23,609 nt of DNA, from NCBI GenBank assembly GCA_036521995.1, contig DATDGR010000053.1:1-23609 (forward strand), given 5' to 3'. The translations under genes were made by a program, and so were the position numbers. Numbering within the stretch: position 1 is the first letter of the stretch; every line of letters begins with the position of its first letter. Of the stretch, positions 8,181 to 16,200 are shown in pieces. The DNA comes from Gp13-AA77 sp036521995. GTDB taxonomy: Bacteria > Acidobacteriota > Terriglobia > UBA7540. The notes beneath the pieces are model-generated. The model ran no database searches. It was given only the letters and a program-made list of their open reading frames with translations, and had not been told where the DNA came from.

Positions 8181-9427
8181 TGAATGCTCGCCGTCTGCTT
8201 CGCACCATTATTCTCGTAAATCTCAGCCAGAAAGTGACCCTGCATTTGCGGTGGAGGCGTGATGCCGTAAAGATGAAGGATGGTGGGGGCAATATCGAAG
8301 GCGCTGGCCGCGAATCCCATGAACTCGTAGTTTTTCTTGATCCCAGGGCCCATCGCAATAAAGGCGCCCGGAACGTCATCGGCATCCGGGAAGTCGTGCT
8401 TGGCGATCACCGGCGTGGTGGAAGGCACCTTGCTGCCATGGCTGTGGTCCGCGTGCTCGTCGCCGAACTCGCGCAGCGGTTTGATGCCGTGGTCGGAGAT
8501 GATGAACAGAGTGGTGTTGGCGTCAATGAAGGGCAGGATCGCGCCCAAGACTTTGTCGAAGGCCCGGTACTGGTCCGGGAACGCGTCCACGCGTACCGAG
8601 TTCACCTTGGCGTTGTAGCCTACGTTGTAGTCCTGGATGGGGTAGAGCCAGTGACCCACGCGGTCCTCGCAGGACTGATCGAACATCGTAAACTCGGTGG
8701 GATGGCTCTTGAGCAGATAGACGAAGAGCTTGGTCTGCTGCTCGCGGATCTTCTGCACGCCGTCGAGCCACGCGTTCACTTCCTGGGCTTCTTTGCCCGC
8801 CAGGTCCTCGCGGTTGGGCATCCGGGAGCAGTCGATCAGGAAGTCACCCACTTTGGATTCCAGCTCGGGAACCATCGTTTTAGGATAAACGGCGTCTCCA
8901 CCCTCCACTTCGGAGAGCTTGGGGGCGCACAGAACGCCGTCCTCGCACCCTTTGCCGCGTGTCAGCATCCCGCTGATCATGTAGCCATTCACCGGCATCA
9001 CCGGAAAAGTGGCCGGTACGTTGGCCATGCCGACGGTGACGCCATGTTTGCTCAGAATGGACCAGACGGGCTCACTCTTCAGCATGTTGGTGTTGGCGGT
9101 CTGCCCGTCCACCACAAATCCGGTAATCCCGCTCTTCTCCGGGGGCACACTGGTAAAGAACGTAGTAAACACTTTGGGGCAGTTGGGCGCCGTAATCGTC
9201 CGAAGTTTGCCGTAAACGCCGTTTTCAATAACGTGCTTGAGATTAGGCAGCTCGCCGCGGATGAGCAGGGGCCGGACAATGTCCCATTCCATCCCGTTGA
9301 CCGCCATAATGATCACTTTCGGCTTGGAGCCGGGATCCGAAGAAACTGCCTTCTGACCAAGCATCCCTATCGAGATCAAAGGTAATATGACCCCCATGAG
9401 TACGCACACGCCTGTTCGCCTCCGCAT
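8177..9427 (-). CDS. Type I phosphodiesterase/nucleotide pyrophosphatase-like exported protein
   Basis: This 416-aa protein starts at ATG 9427 with GGAGG 7 nt upstream and has a signal peptide in the first ~25 residues (VLMGVILPLISIGML). It belongs to the alkaline-phosphatase superfamily, near the type I phosphodiesterase/phosphomutase group: AVNGMEWDIVRPLL near 42, TTFFTSVPPEKSGITGF near 88, the metal site DRVGHW (Asp255, His259), IISDHGIKP (Asp312, His313) and a final metal His in HADHSHG (about 330). Two positions look unusual. The first metal Asp (GLDG in most relatives) is Asn44, and the residue before the conserved Pro of the nucleophile loop is Cys83 (NCPKVFTT), where I expect Ser/Thr. 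Activity may therefore be altered. It converges on the sulfatase-fold gene, the TAG and TAA overlapping in 4 nt; their shared fold suggests a common substrate class, but that is inference. Confidence 0.8.
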   Translation of the reverse strand: MRRRTGVCVLMGVILPLISIGMLGQKAVSSDPGSKPKVIIMAVNGMEWDIVRPLLIRGELPNLKHVIENGVYGKLRTITAPNCPKVFTTFFTSVPPEKSGITGFVVDGQTANTNMLKSEPVWSILSKHGVTVGMANVPATFPVMPVNGYMISGMLTRGKGCEDGVLCAPKLSEVEGGDAVYPKTMVPELESKVGDFLIDCSRMPNREDLAGKEAQEVNAWLDGVQKIREQQTKLFVYLLKSHPTEFTMFDQSCEDRVGHWLYPIQDYNVGYNAKVNSVRVDAFPDQYRAFDKVLGAILPFIDANTTLFIISDHGIKPLREFGDEHADHSHGSKVPSTTPVIAKHDFPDADDVPGAFIAMGPGIKKNYEFMGFAASAFDIAPTILHLYGITPPPQMQGHFLAEIYENNGAKQTASIH

Positions 9428-9459
9428 AATAGGCCTCCGTCACAAAACGCAATAGCGAA

Positions 9460-9488
9460 ATTATGGGGCAGTGGACACTCTTTAGCAA
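9460..9488 (-). promoter_or_regulatory. Candidate sigma70-type promoter of the phosphodiesterase-like gene
   Basis: On the minus strand TTGCTA (9488-9483) and CATAAT (9465-9460) are separated by 17 nt: 4/6 and 5/6 matches to the consensus -35 and -10. Transcription would begin near 9453, giving a leader of about 25 nt before the ATG at 9427. Confidence 0.4.
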
Positions 9489-9647
9489 GCGTTCGGTCAC
9501 CTTCGATTCGGTCGGCTTTGGACCAAGTGATTCATGAAAGGATCGAGTCCTTCGGGGAAGCGGGGAATCTGCTCCTTTGGGCAAACATCCCCCCTTGTTG
9601 TGTCTTTTTGATTGATTTCTCTATGGTTGCCCTACTCGCCCGTTTCG

Positions 9648-9793
9648 GGTTCGTTTTCCTCCCTCCGCAAACGCCTTTCTGATTCTAAAGCGCTTATCTT
9701 GAGCACCATCATCAAAGCTCGGGTTCGTTTAGGTTCGTTCTAGGTTCGTTTTTGGCATTTTTGCTGATTCTAAATAACTTCTCAGGTTCGTTT
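9648..9793 (-). repeat. Short repeats AACGAACC and AGAATCAG (minus strand)
   Basis: On the minus strand AACGAACC occurs five times, at plus coordinates 9648-9655, 9722-9729, 9732-9739, 9743-9750 and 9785-9792; the middle three are spaced 10 and 11 nt apart. TTTAGAATCAG occurs twice between them (9679-9689 and 9763-9773). The pattern looks like a larger, degenerate dispersed unit rather than a pure tandem array. In one frame it would encode a tail rich in NEP motifs. Confidence 0.5.
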
Positions 9794-10081
9794 TTCGATC
9801 TAATGGGGGCCCCCCAAATTGGCTTTTGCCGACGGAGCCCCTGGACCAGCCGGGCGATTGGGGGCCGCCTTTGGTGACCGCTTGGGCGAGAGCTAGGATC
9901 GCGGATTGAAGCAGCGGTATCACGGGTGTCGGAACTCCCTTTCGATCTCCCGCCGGAATCGATCACGTACGGCCCGTACGAATACGCCCGGCCCTGTACG
10001 GCCAGGCTGGCCATGCACCGCCAAGTGCGCGTCGGCATTGCCGGGTAGTGTGATGATGAGGCGCGGGGAGATCGTACTCAA

Positions 10082-10108
10082 GTCAAGCGTCGGTCAATCG
10101 CAGGTCAA
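10082..10108 (+). promoter_or_regulatory. Three GTCAA direct repeats at 11-bp spacing
   Basis: GTCAA begins at 10082, 10093 and 10104, exactly 11 nt apart, placing the boxes on the same face of the helix. This geometry is typical of direct-repeat sites for OmpR/PhoB-type response regulators. No clear target gene flanks them and the box is short, so chance is a real alternative. Confidence 0.25.
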
Positions 10109-10505
10109 TTCTCGTGATCTGTCGAAGCGTTGGTAGCCTCGACGAGCGCATTTTCTCGTCGTGGGTTGTTGCGGCCCATGTGGTGAACAAACGCCCACGG
10201 CGAGAGACAGCGCTCGCAGTGGCTACCGCCGCTGCCCCCGACGATCCCAAGGTTTACGGCCGTGGCGCACTCGCTTGGGCCGAACCTGCCGTGCCCCGGC
10301 GGACATTTCCAGTGGAAGACCCCCAAAATGAGCCCGCCAGAGAAGACATCCCATAAGCCCAGCCTGGGTTGCGGGATTTCGAATTGTTCTGAGGTTTCGG
10401 CCAAGGTCACGCCACAGCAGGTAGCGTAACCCTGATTCCCGAGGGGCTGCGGCTTTTCTGCCCGACGACCTAACAGCCGCTGACCTGCACGACACGCGCT
10501 ACGAG

Positions 10506-10697
10506 CTACTCGTGATGCTTCGCGATAAGTTCACGGACGGCGGCGACCAGGTGATGCGGGACCTTCATCACAGTTTCATCCTGATCGGCGAAGGCGGCTT
10601 CATCTTCGGCCACAGCTTGTTCAGGCGTTTGCTGCTCATAATGAGCGAGGACGCTTTGAACCCTTTCGTCATCCCACCCCTGCGGGAATCTGTTCAT
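10506..10697 (-). CDS. Small antitoxin-like protein of a toxin-antitoxin pair
   Basis: This 63-aa acidic protein is encoded directly after the toxin-like gene, with its ATG (10697) overlapping that gene's TGA as ATGA; GGAGG lies 7 nt upstream, inside the toxin's last codons. Visible features are an N-terminal FPQGWDDERVQSVLAHYE helix, an acidic centre (AVAEDEAAFADQDET), and a C-terminal MKVPHHLVAAVRELIAKH segment. I recall similar small proteins paired with RelE/BrnT-like toxins in several phyla, but no DNA-binding fold can be named with certainty. It would be expected to neutralise the upstream protein and repress the pair. Order is toxin first, as in HigBA. Confidence 0.65.
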   Translation of the reverse strand: MNRFPQGWDDERVQSVLAHYEQQTPEQAVAEDEAAFADQDETVMKVPHHLVAAVRELIAKHHE

Positions 10698-10978
10698 ATG
10701 TGCCTCCGGCGTCTGCGCTTACGATAGGCAAGCAAAGGCTTACCTCTGAGTTCGTAAGCGGTAATTACAAAGACGCTGTCAGGTTCCGGGTCCGGGACAT
10801 AAATCACACGCAGGTACCGCCCGGCGCTTGTCTGGCCAATCGCAACTCGCGAATTCTTGCGTCCAGGCCGGTCTTCACCCGGCGCTTCCAACACGTCTTC
10901 CACTTCCATTTCGCTAACGCCATGCTTGAGGACGTGGGGCTGGCCTGTCGACGGGTCAAGGTAAAAACGAACGTTCAT
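10694..10978 (-). CDS. RelE/BrnT-like (DUF4258-type) toxin candidate
   Basis: This 94-aa basic protein starts at ATG 10978. It has the layout of small BrnT/DUF4258-like ribonuclease toxins: an N-terminal strand (MNVRFYLDP), a helix with the EVEDVLEAP pattern, a central RVAIGQTSAGRYLRVIYVPD sheet, then VFVITAYELRGKPLLAYRKR and an Arg-rich tail (RRRRR). In such families the Arg/Tyr-rich sheet and C-terminal basic residues contact RNA; assignment here is by pattern only. The SD before its start is weak, whereas the downstream antitoxin has a strong one, which would bias synthesis toward antitoxin. On the minus strand a TGC TAAGCT sequence (about 11002-10994) could serve as an extended -10 box. 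Confidence 0.65.
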   Translation of the reverse strand: MNVRFYLDPSTGQPHVLKHGVSEMEVEDVLEAPGEDRPGRKNSRVAIGQTSAGRYLRVIYVPDPEPDSVFVITAYELRGKPLLAYRKRRRRRHI

Positions 10979-11068
10979 CGCCAGCCCAAGGCAAGCTTAG
11001 CACAGAACCGCGGAACTTCGCGCGAGTCGTTCGGCCCCACAAGCGAGGACCCTACAAGACAATCCGCG

Positions 11069-11729
11069 CTACGAATTTGCCTTCATGTCGTCACGTCTGT
11101 TGCCCATCATTACCAGCACGATCTTTTTTGCCTCTTCGATCTCGTCTCGACTGATGGTATGAGCCATGCCCGGATAGCGTTGCAGGGTCACGTGTGCGCC
11201 TAGCGCGGAGAGCACGGAGGCGGATTCCTGCACCCGTTCCCAGGGCACGTGGGGGTCCGGATCACCCGCGCCCAGATAGGCGGGGGTGCCGGCGAGACCG
11301 CCCGGGTAATTGAAGCGGGTTCCCGGCGGCCCGATGAGGCCGCCCGTGAAGGCCATTAGACCGCCATATCGAGCGGCGTTCCTCGCCACAAACTCGGTGG
11401 CCAGGCAGGCGCCCTGCGAGGACCCCGCCACGATCATTCGCGGTCGCGAAAGACCGGCGCGTGCCGCCCGCTCAACCACCCTTCCCAGGGCACTGAGCGC
11501 GGAGGTCAACCACGGTTCGTTTTGTTCGAAGGGACTGCGGATACCAGGTGTGGCCGGCCGCCTCGGGGGCGAGATAGGCCAGATCAGGATGATGGAGTTC
11601 GCGCCCGAGACCCAGAATGTCGGCCGCCGGGGCGCCGCGCCCGTGAACCAGGATCACCACGCCGGCGGCTGCCTCGAGCGGCCGCCCGTACTCACGCACC
11701 GGCTGATCACGATGAGGATCGGCGGCCAC
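11069..11729 (-). pseudogene. mhqD: mhqD-like phospholipase/carboxylesterase, frameshifted
   Basis: Two minus-strand frames together spell one alpha/beta hydrolase of the phospholipase/carboxylesterase family. The first (from ATG 11729) carries VVILVHGRGAPAADILGL and APEAAGHTWYPQS; the second carries NEPWLTSAL, the nucleophile motif AGSSQGA, the Asp region GAGDPDPHVP and the His of YPGMAHT. The frame changes near 11528-11534, right after WYPQS. Family members typically have a longer stretch (about FLAPI plus EQNEP) here, so the break fits a deletion of about 11 nt. All three triad positions lie in the downstream fragment, but the oxyanion-side HGRG motif is in the upstream one, so neither piece should fold alone. 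The gene starts 3 nt after the mhqO-like reading frame, as in the Bacillus mhqO/mhqD pairing that detoxifies quinones. Sequencing error is the alternative. Confidence 0.75.
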
Positions 11730-11732
11730 GGA

Positions 11733-12680
11733 TCACCTCGCCCCCGTGCGGGGTTGGACGAGTGGAGGAAGCACCTGTTCGATTTGATTGCGATGCGGCC
11801 CCAGCCAGGAGGGCAGCTTCAAAGCTTCACCGAGATGCTCCAGCGGCTCGTCAATGGCAAATCCCGGGGGGTCCGTCGCCAGCTCGAACAAGACGCCTCC
11901 GGGCTCGCGGAAGTACACGGAGCGGAAGTAGCAACGGTCGATCACCGGCGTAACGTTCAAACGCTTTTCCACCAGCCGTTCACGCCACGCTTTCTGCGAT
12001 GAATCATCGGCCACTCGCCAGGCGACGTGGTGCACCGTCCCGCCGGAGATTCTGCCGTAAGGCCCCTCGGCCAGGCACAGCACATCCACCCGGGCTCCGG
12101 CGCCCACATCGAAGCGGAACCGGTTACCCTGTTCCGCCACTTTGCGAAAGCCCATCGTGAGCAACACGTCGGCCGTTTCTTCAAATCCTTGTTCGGAGAG
12201 CGTGACCGCGTAGAATCGGCGGATGAGGTGCTCTTCCGGAACGCTCGCACCGCTCCAGGGGTGCGGTTCCCTGGTTCCGGGGTGCCCGGCCATCTCCAGT
12301 TTGAGGCCGTCCGGATCGGCAAAGGTGAGCACTTCCTCGTCAAAGCGTTTCCCGGAGCGCTCCACGGGTATGCCCGCCGAGCGCAGCCGCCGCTCCCAAT
12401 AATCCACCGATTCTTCTGGAATACTGAACGAGGTCACCGTCACCTACCCCACTCCCGGGCTGCCCCGCGCCGCCCCTGGCCAGGGGAAAAAGGTCAGGAT
12501 GGTTCCGGGCGTGCCGGCCTCGTCGCCAAAGTAGAGATGATACGTGCCGGGGTCGTCGAAATTCACGGTTCGTTTCACAAGCCGCAGGCCGAGCAGTTCG
12601 GTGTAGAAATCCAGGTCGCGCTGCGGGTCCGACGCGATCGCCGTGACATGGTGGATGCCCAGGACGGGTGGGTTCATCAT
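11733..12680 (-). pseudogene. mhqO: mhqO-like ring-cleaving dioxygenase with in-frame TAG
   Basis: One frame of 316 codons including both stops encodes a vicinal-oxygen-chelate dioxygenase but is interrupted by TAG at 12446-12444 (codon 79). The upstream 78 aa contain GIHHVTAIASDPQRDLDFY and TVNFDDPGTYHLYFGDE. The downstream part has TVTSFSIPEES, the metal-ligand regions TVHHVAW and VLFELATDPPGF, and ends at 11733. Relatives read through with Gln (GQVTxTSFS) where the TAG stands, so a single CAG to TAG change explains it. The next codon is GTG, so a 236-aa C-terminal piece could be translated by reinitiation (GGGG precedes the TAG). The family opens hydroquinone or catechol rings using Fe2+; the N-terminal fragment holds one expected His ligand (HHVTA), the C-terminal one the other His and the Glu. 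AAGGAG at 12690-12685 supports ATG 12680 or 12677. Confidence 0.75.
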
Positions 12681-12742
12681 GCCGCTCCTTCTTCAGCAGT
12701 GGCTCTCGTACCAGCCCGGGCGGGCCCGGAGTCATTTCCTGG

Positions 12743-13189
12743 TCATTTCTTGGCTGTGACCGGCCGCAGGATCATCACTTCGGTTGCTTTGATAAGAGCC
12801 GCCGCGGTGTCTCCAACCTTCAGGCCGAGATCGCGGCAGGCATCGCGCGTGATGATGGCGGTCACCGATTGCCCGCCCACATCGAGCGTGACCTTGGCGA
12901 GCAGGCCCACCACTTCAAGCGAGGTGACGCGGCCCACAAGCTGGTTGCGGCCACTGATCAGGTGCTCAAGGCCGGAGAGCGATACCTTTCGGGGCGCCTT
13001 GGGGCGGCTGGTCTTCGCTGCCTTCTTGCCGGTCGCGAAGAGGATCCGGTCCACCTCCGTGCGCGGGATGCGGTGGTGGCCCCCCGCCGTCTTCACGGAG
13101 CGGATCTTGCCACGGTAAATCCACTGCTTCAGCGTGGGGTAACTCACGCCCAATTCTTGTGCTGCGTCAGCGAGGTGGAGTAATTCCAT
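12743..13189 (-). CDS. MerR-type HTH + TOBE (molybdate-binding-like) protein
   Basis: This 148-aa protein starts at ATG 13189 with TGAGGT upstream. Residues 1-50 form an excisionase/MerR-like winged HTH (LADAAQELGVSYPTLKQWI, then GKIRSVKTAGGHHRIPRTEVDRIL). A basic linker (KKAAKTSRPKAPRK) follows, and residues about 78-143 look like a TOBE/Mop domain (SGRNQLVGRVTSLEV, LLAKVTLDVGG, ITRDACRDLGLKVGD, ALIKATEVMIL). TOBE domains bind molybdate or related oxyanions and, fused to a DNA-binding domain, act as ModE-like regulators. No molybdate transporter or Mo-enzyme gene is visible here, so the target is unknown. It lies 23 nt after the tricorn-like gene and 62 nt before the mhqO-like gene on the same strand, so it may be part of one transcript. 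Confidence 0.85.
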   Translation of the reverse strand: MELLHLADAAQELGVSYPTLKQWIYRGKIRSVKTAGGHHRIPRTEVDRILFATGKKAAKTSRPKAPRKVSLSGLEHLISGRNQLVGRVTSLEVVGLLAKVTLDVGGQSVTAIITRDACRDLGLKVGDTAAALIKATEVMILRPVTAKK

Positions 13190-13212
13190 AGAACCTCAGT
13201 TTGCGCCGGCGC

Positions 13213-16200
13213 TTACCGGCCCGGGCCCGCAGGATACGCGGGCAGATCGGGCGGCCGCGGCGGCAGCGTCTTCGGATGCTCCCTGATCTCTTGCATCAGG
13301 ATCTCAATGGCCTTCTCGAGCTGCGGATCGTGGCCGGCCATGACGAGGTCCGGCCGGTTATCCACTTCGATGTCGGGCGCAACGCCGCGGTTCTCGATCA
13401 CCCACTGGCTGTCGAGGCCATAGAGCGAGAACTCCGGCCGGGTGATGTAGCCGCCATCCATGAGGCGAATCTCGCCGCGGATGCCACGTACACCGCCCCA
13501 GGTGCGAGTGCCGATCAGCGGGCCGAGCTTGTACTTCTTGAAGAAATAGCTGAAGTAGTCGCCGTCCGAGGCCGCGTAGTGGTTCGTGACGCAAGCCATA
13601 TAGCCGTATAAGACGGGATCAGGCTCGGTGCCGCTCTCAAAGTTGCGCGCTGCCTCCATGCCCGCCAGGATACGGCGGAGGCGCTCGAAGATGATCTGGT
13701 CCACGAATCCGCCGCCGTTGTAACGCACGTCGATGACCAAGCCCTCCTTGCGGATCTGCGGGAAGAATTGTTTCACGAATTGGTTCAACCCCGAGGCCCC
13801 CATGTCGGGCAGATAGACGTAACCCACCTTGCCGCCAGTGGCCTCGTCCACCTTGCGGCGATTGGTATCAATCCAATCAAGCTCGTGCAGGCCGAAATCA
13901 TTGGAGAGCGGCTTCACCACCACTTTGTGAGCTCCGTCCTCCGTGGGCTTGTTGTTCACGGTCAGGGTCACATTCTCATTGGCAGTGTTCAGAAAAGCCT
14001 GGTAAGGATTTTCCGGGACCTTTAAGGGCCGGCCGTTCACCGCCAGCAGATAGTCGCCCTCCTTCACTTCCACGCCGGGCTCAGTGAGCGGGGAGCGCAG
14101 GCCGGGGTCCCAGTTCTCACCGGGATAGATCTTCTTGAAGCGGTAGAGCCCGTGCTCGTCGTCAGCTTCAAAGTCGGCGCCCAGCAGCCCAACGTTGACA
14201 GGGGTCAGATCAGGTGAGTCGCCGCCTCCCACGTAAGTGTGCGAATTCGAAAGCTCGCCGATCATCTCGCCCATAATGGAGGTCAGGTCGTAGCGGTCCG
14301 CCACGTAAGGCAGAAGTTGGGCGTACTTGTCGCGCTCGGCGGCCCAGTTCACGCCGTTCATGGAGGGCTCGAAGAAGTAGTCGCGCTCCTGGCGCCAGAC
14401 TTCGTTGAACATCTGCTTCCATTCGGCGCGCGGATCAACCTCGGTTTCGAGATGAGCCAGGTTCAGAGCTCCATCACCCACCTTGTGAGGTGGGGCGGTG
14501 CCTTCAGGGACCTTAGCGTCCACGATGCCGTAGATACGGCCGCCCCCGCCTTCGCCACCCCCGACCGCGGGGAGCGCCGAATACAATAACTTGCTGCCGT
14601 CGAACGAGAGCGCAAAATTGTTGGCGCCATCCACCAGCAGGTGGTCTTTGCGCTCTTTCAAGTCGAAGAGATGAATGGCAGGACTCTGGCCCGGAAGGGG
14701 CCCGTCGAGCCCAAACATCGGCGCCGACACATAAAACACGCGACCCGTTGCGGCCTGGACGCTGCGGTAGTTTCCGTAGGGAACTGGGAGGGCCACGATC
14801 CGATTGCCAATGCCATCCAGGTCGATGCGGAACGGCTCTTTTTTCTCGGTCTCCGGTTTGGCCGCCTTCTCTTCCGCGGAAGGCTTGGACCCGGCTTCGC
14901 CCGCAGTCGGCGGCGCGCCACCCGGCGGGGTCCCGGGTACCGGAGTCGGCGTGGCCGGCGGCTTCACGGTCACCTCATCGCTTTCGGGCGCGAAGGGCGA
15001 AGGCGTATCGGCGCGCAGCGTCACGGCATAGATGCGCGTGGCCTCGGGGTTCGAGAACTCGGAGTCAAACACGCCCAGCACTTCGTTGTAATCGCGCTCG
15101 GAGAGGAAGTAGAAGTATCTCCCTTCGGGATCGAAGGCCGGACTGTGGCTGTTGTAAAAGTCCGTGGTGACAGGCGTGATCTTGGACCTGTCGAGTGAAT
15201 AGAAGTAGAGCACCTCGTTGTGATTTTGGGCGTTCTTGCCATAGGCGACCCAGTGGCTGTCCGGCGACCAGACGTATTGGTTCAGGTCGAAGTAGCGCGC
15301 CTGATCGATCAGCACCGGCTTCTTTTCGGTGATGTCCACGTAGAACAGACGCAGGCTCTTATCAGCATAGAGCAGCTTCTTGCTGTCCGGAGACCACACC
15401 GGCGCCAGGCGGAACATGGAGCCGTCGAAGGTGATGCGCCTCTCCGGGGCGGAGCCGTCCTGGGGCGCGATATACAGCTCATCCTCACCGCTGCGGTCGG
15501 AGAGATAGGCGATCCAACGGCCGTCCGGCGACCAGGTGGCATCCTTTTCGCGGATACCCGGCGTTTCAGTGATATTCCGGATGCTGCCTTCCTTGGCCGG
15601 CACGGTGAAGACGTCCCCGCGGGCGGTGAGCACGGCGCGCTTGCCGTCCGGCGCGAGGTCAAAGGCCGTCACCAGCTTGGCAACGTTCGTCCAGTGCCGG
15701 CGCGCCAGCTCACGGCCTCCGGCCAGGTCGATGGTGACCTTCTGAGCTTTCCCGGTCTTGAGGTCGAACACATAAAGGTAGCCGCCGTTTTCGAACACAA
15801 TCGCATCCGGACCGAGGCTGGGCCACTCCACGTCAAAGTCCTGGAAGTGGGTCAACTGCCGGATCTCGTGAGTCTTCAGGCCGTAGCTGTAGAGATTTAG
15901 CCGGTGCTCGGGGCCGCGATCCGAGTCGAAGTAGATCGTGTCCTGGTGCCACATGGGAAAGGTATCAGTCCACTCGGTGTGCGGCATCTGCTCAATCTGA
16001 TTGGTCTTGAAGTTGTAGATCCAGATGTCCTGCGCCATGCCGCCGGTGTAACGCTTCCAGGTTCGAAAGTTGCGAAAGATGCGGTTATAGGCCATGCGCG
16101 TGCCGTCCGGCGAGAACGACATCAGGCCGCCCATGTCGATGGGCAGCCGCACGGGCAAGCCGCCCGCGGCGCTCACCACGAACGGGCGCCCGAACCAGCC

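Larger units (their letters stand above)
9428..10505. other. Gene-poor region of about 1.1 kb with repeats
   Basis: No convincing gene is seen here beyond the neighbour's promoter at 9460-9488. Part of it (9590-9800) is more AT-rich than the surroundings. It holds the AACGAACC repeats (9648-9793) and the GTCAA boxes (10082-10108). A minus-strand frame at 9920-10081 (53 aa from TTG, ending in the charged helix RDRFRREIEREF) looks protein-like but lacks an RBS. Frames at 10105-10410 and 10223-10495 (-) have no RBS and no recognisable motif. The stretch may be the remains of decayed genes. Confidence 0.5.

Noticed and set aside
8180..9385. 401-aa plus-strand frame opposite the phosphodiesterase-like gene
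   Set aside because: Antisense shadow; the minus strand carries promoter, RBS, signal peptide and metal-site motifs.
10105..10410. 101-aa minus-strand frame in the gene-poor region
   Set aside because: GTG start without RBS and no recognisable pattern; retained only as a mention in the region entry.
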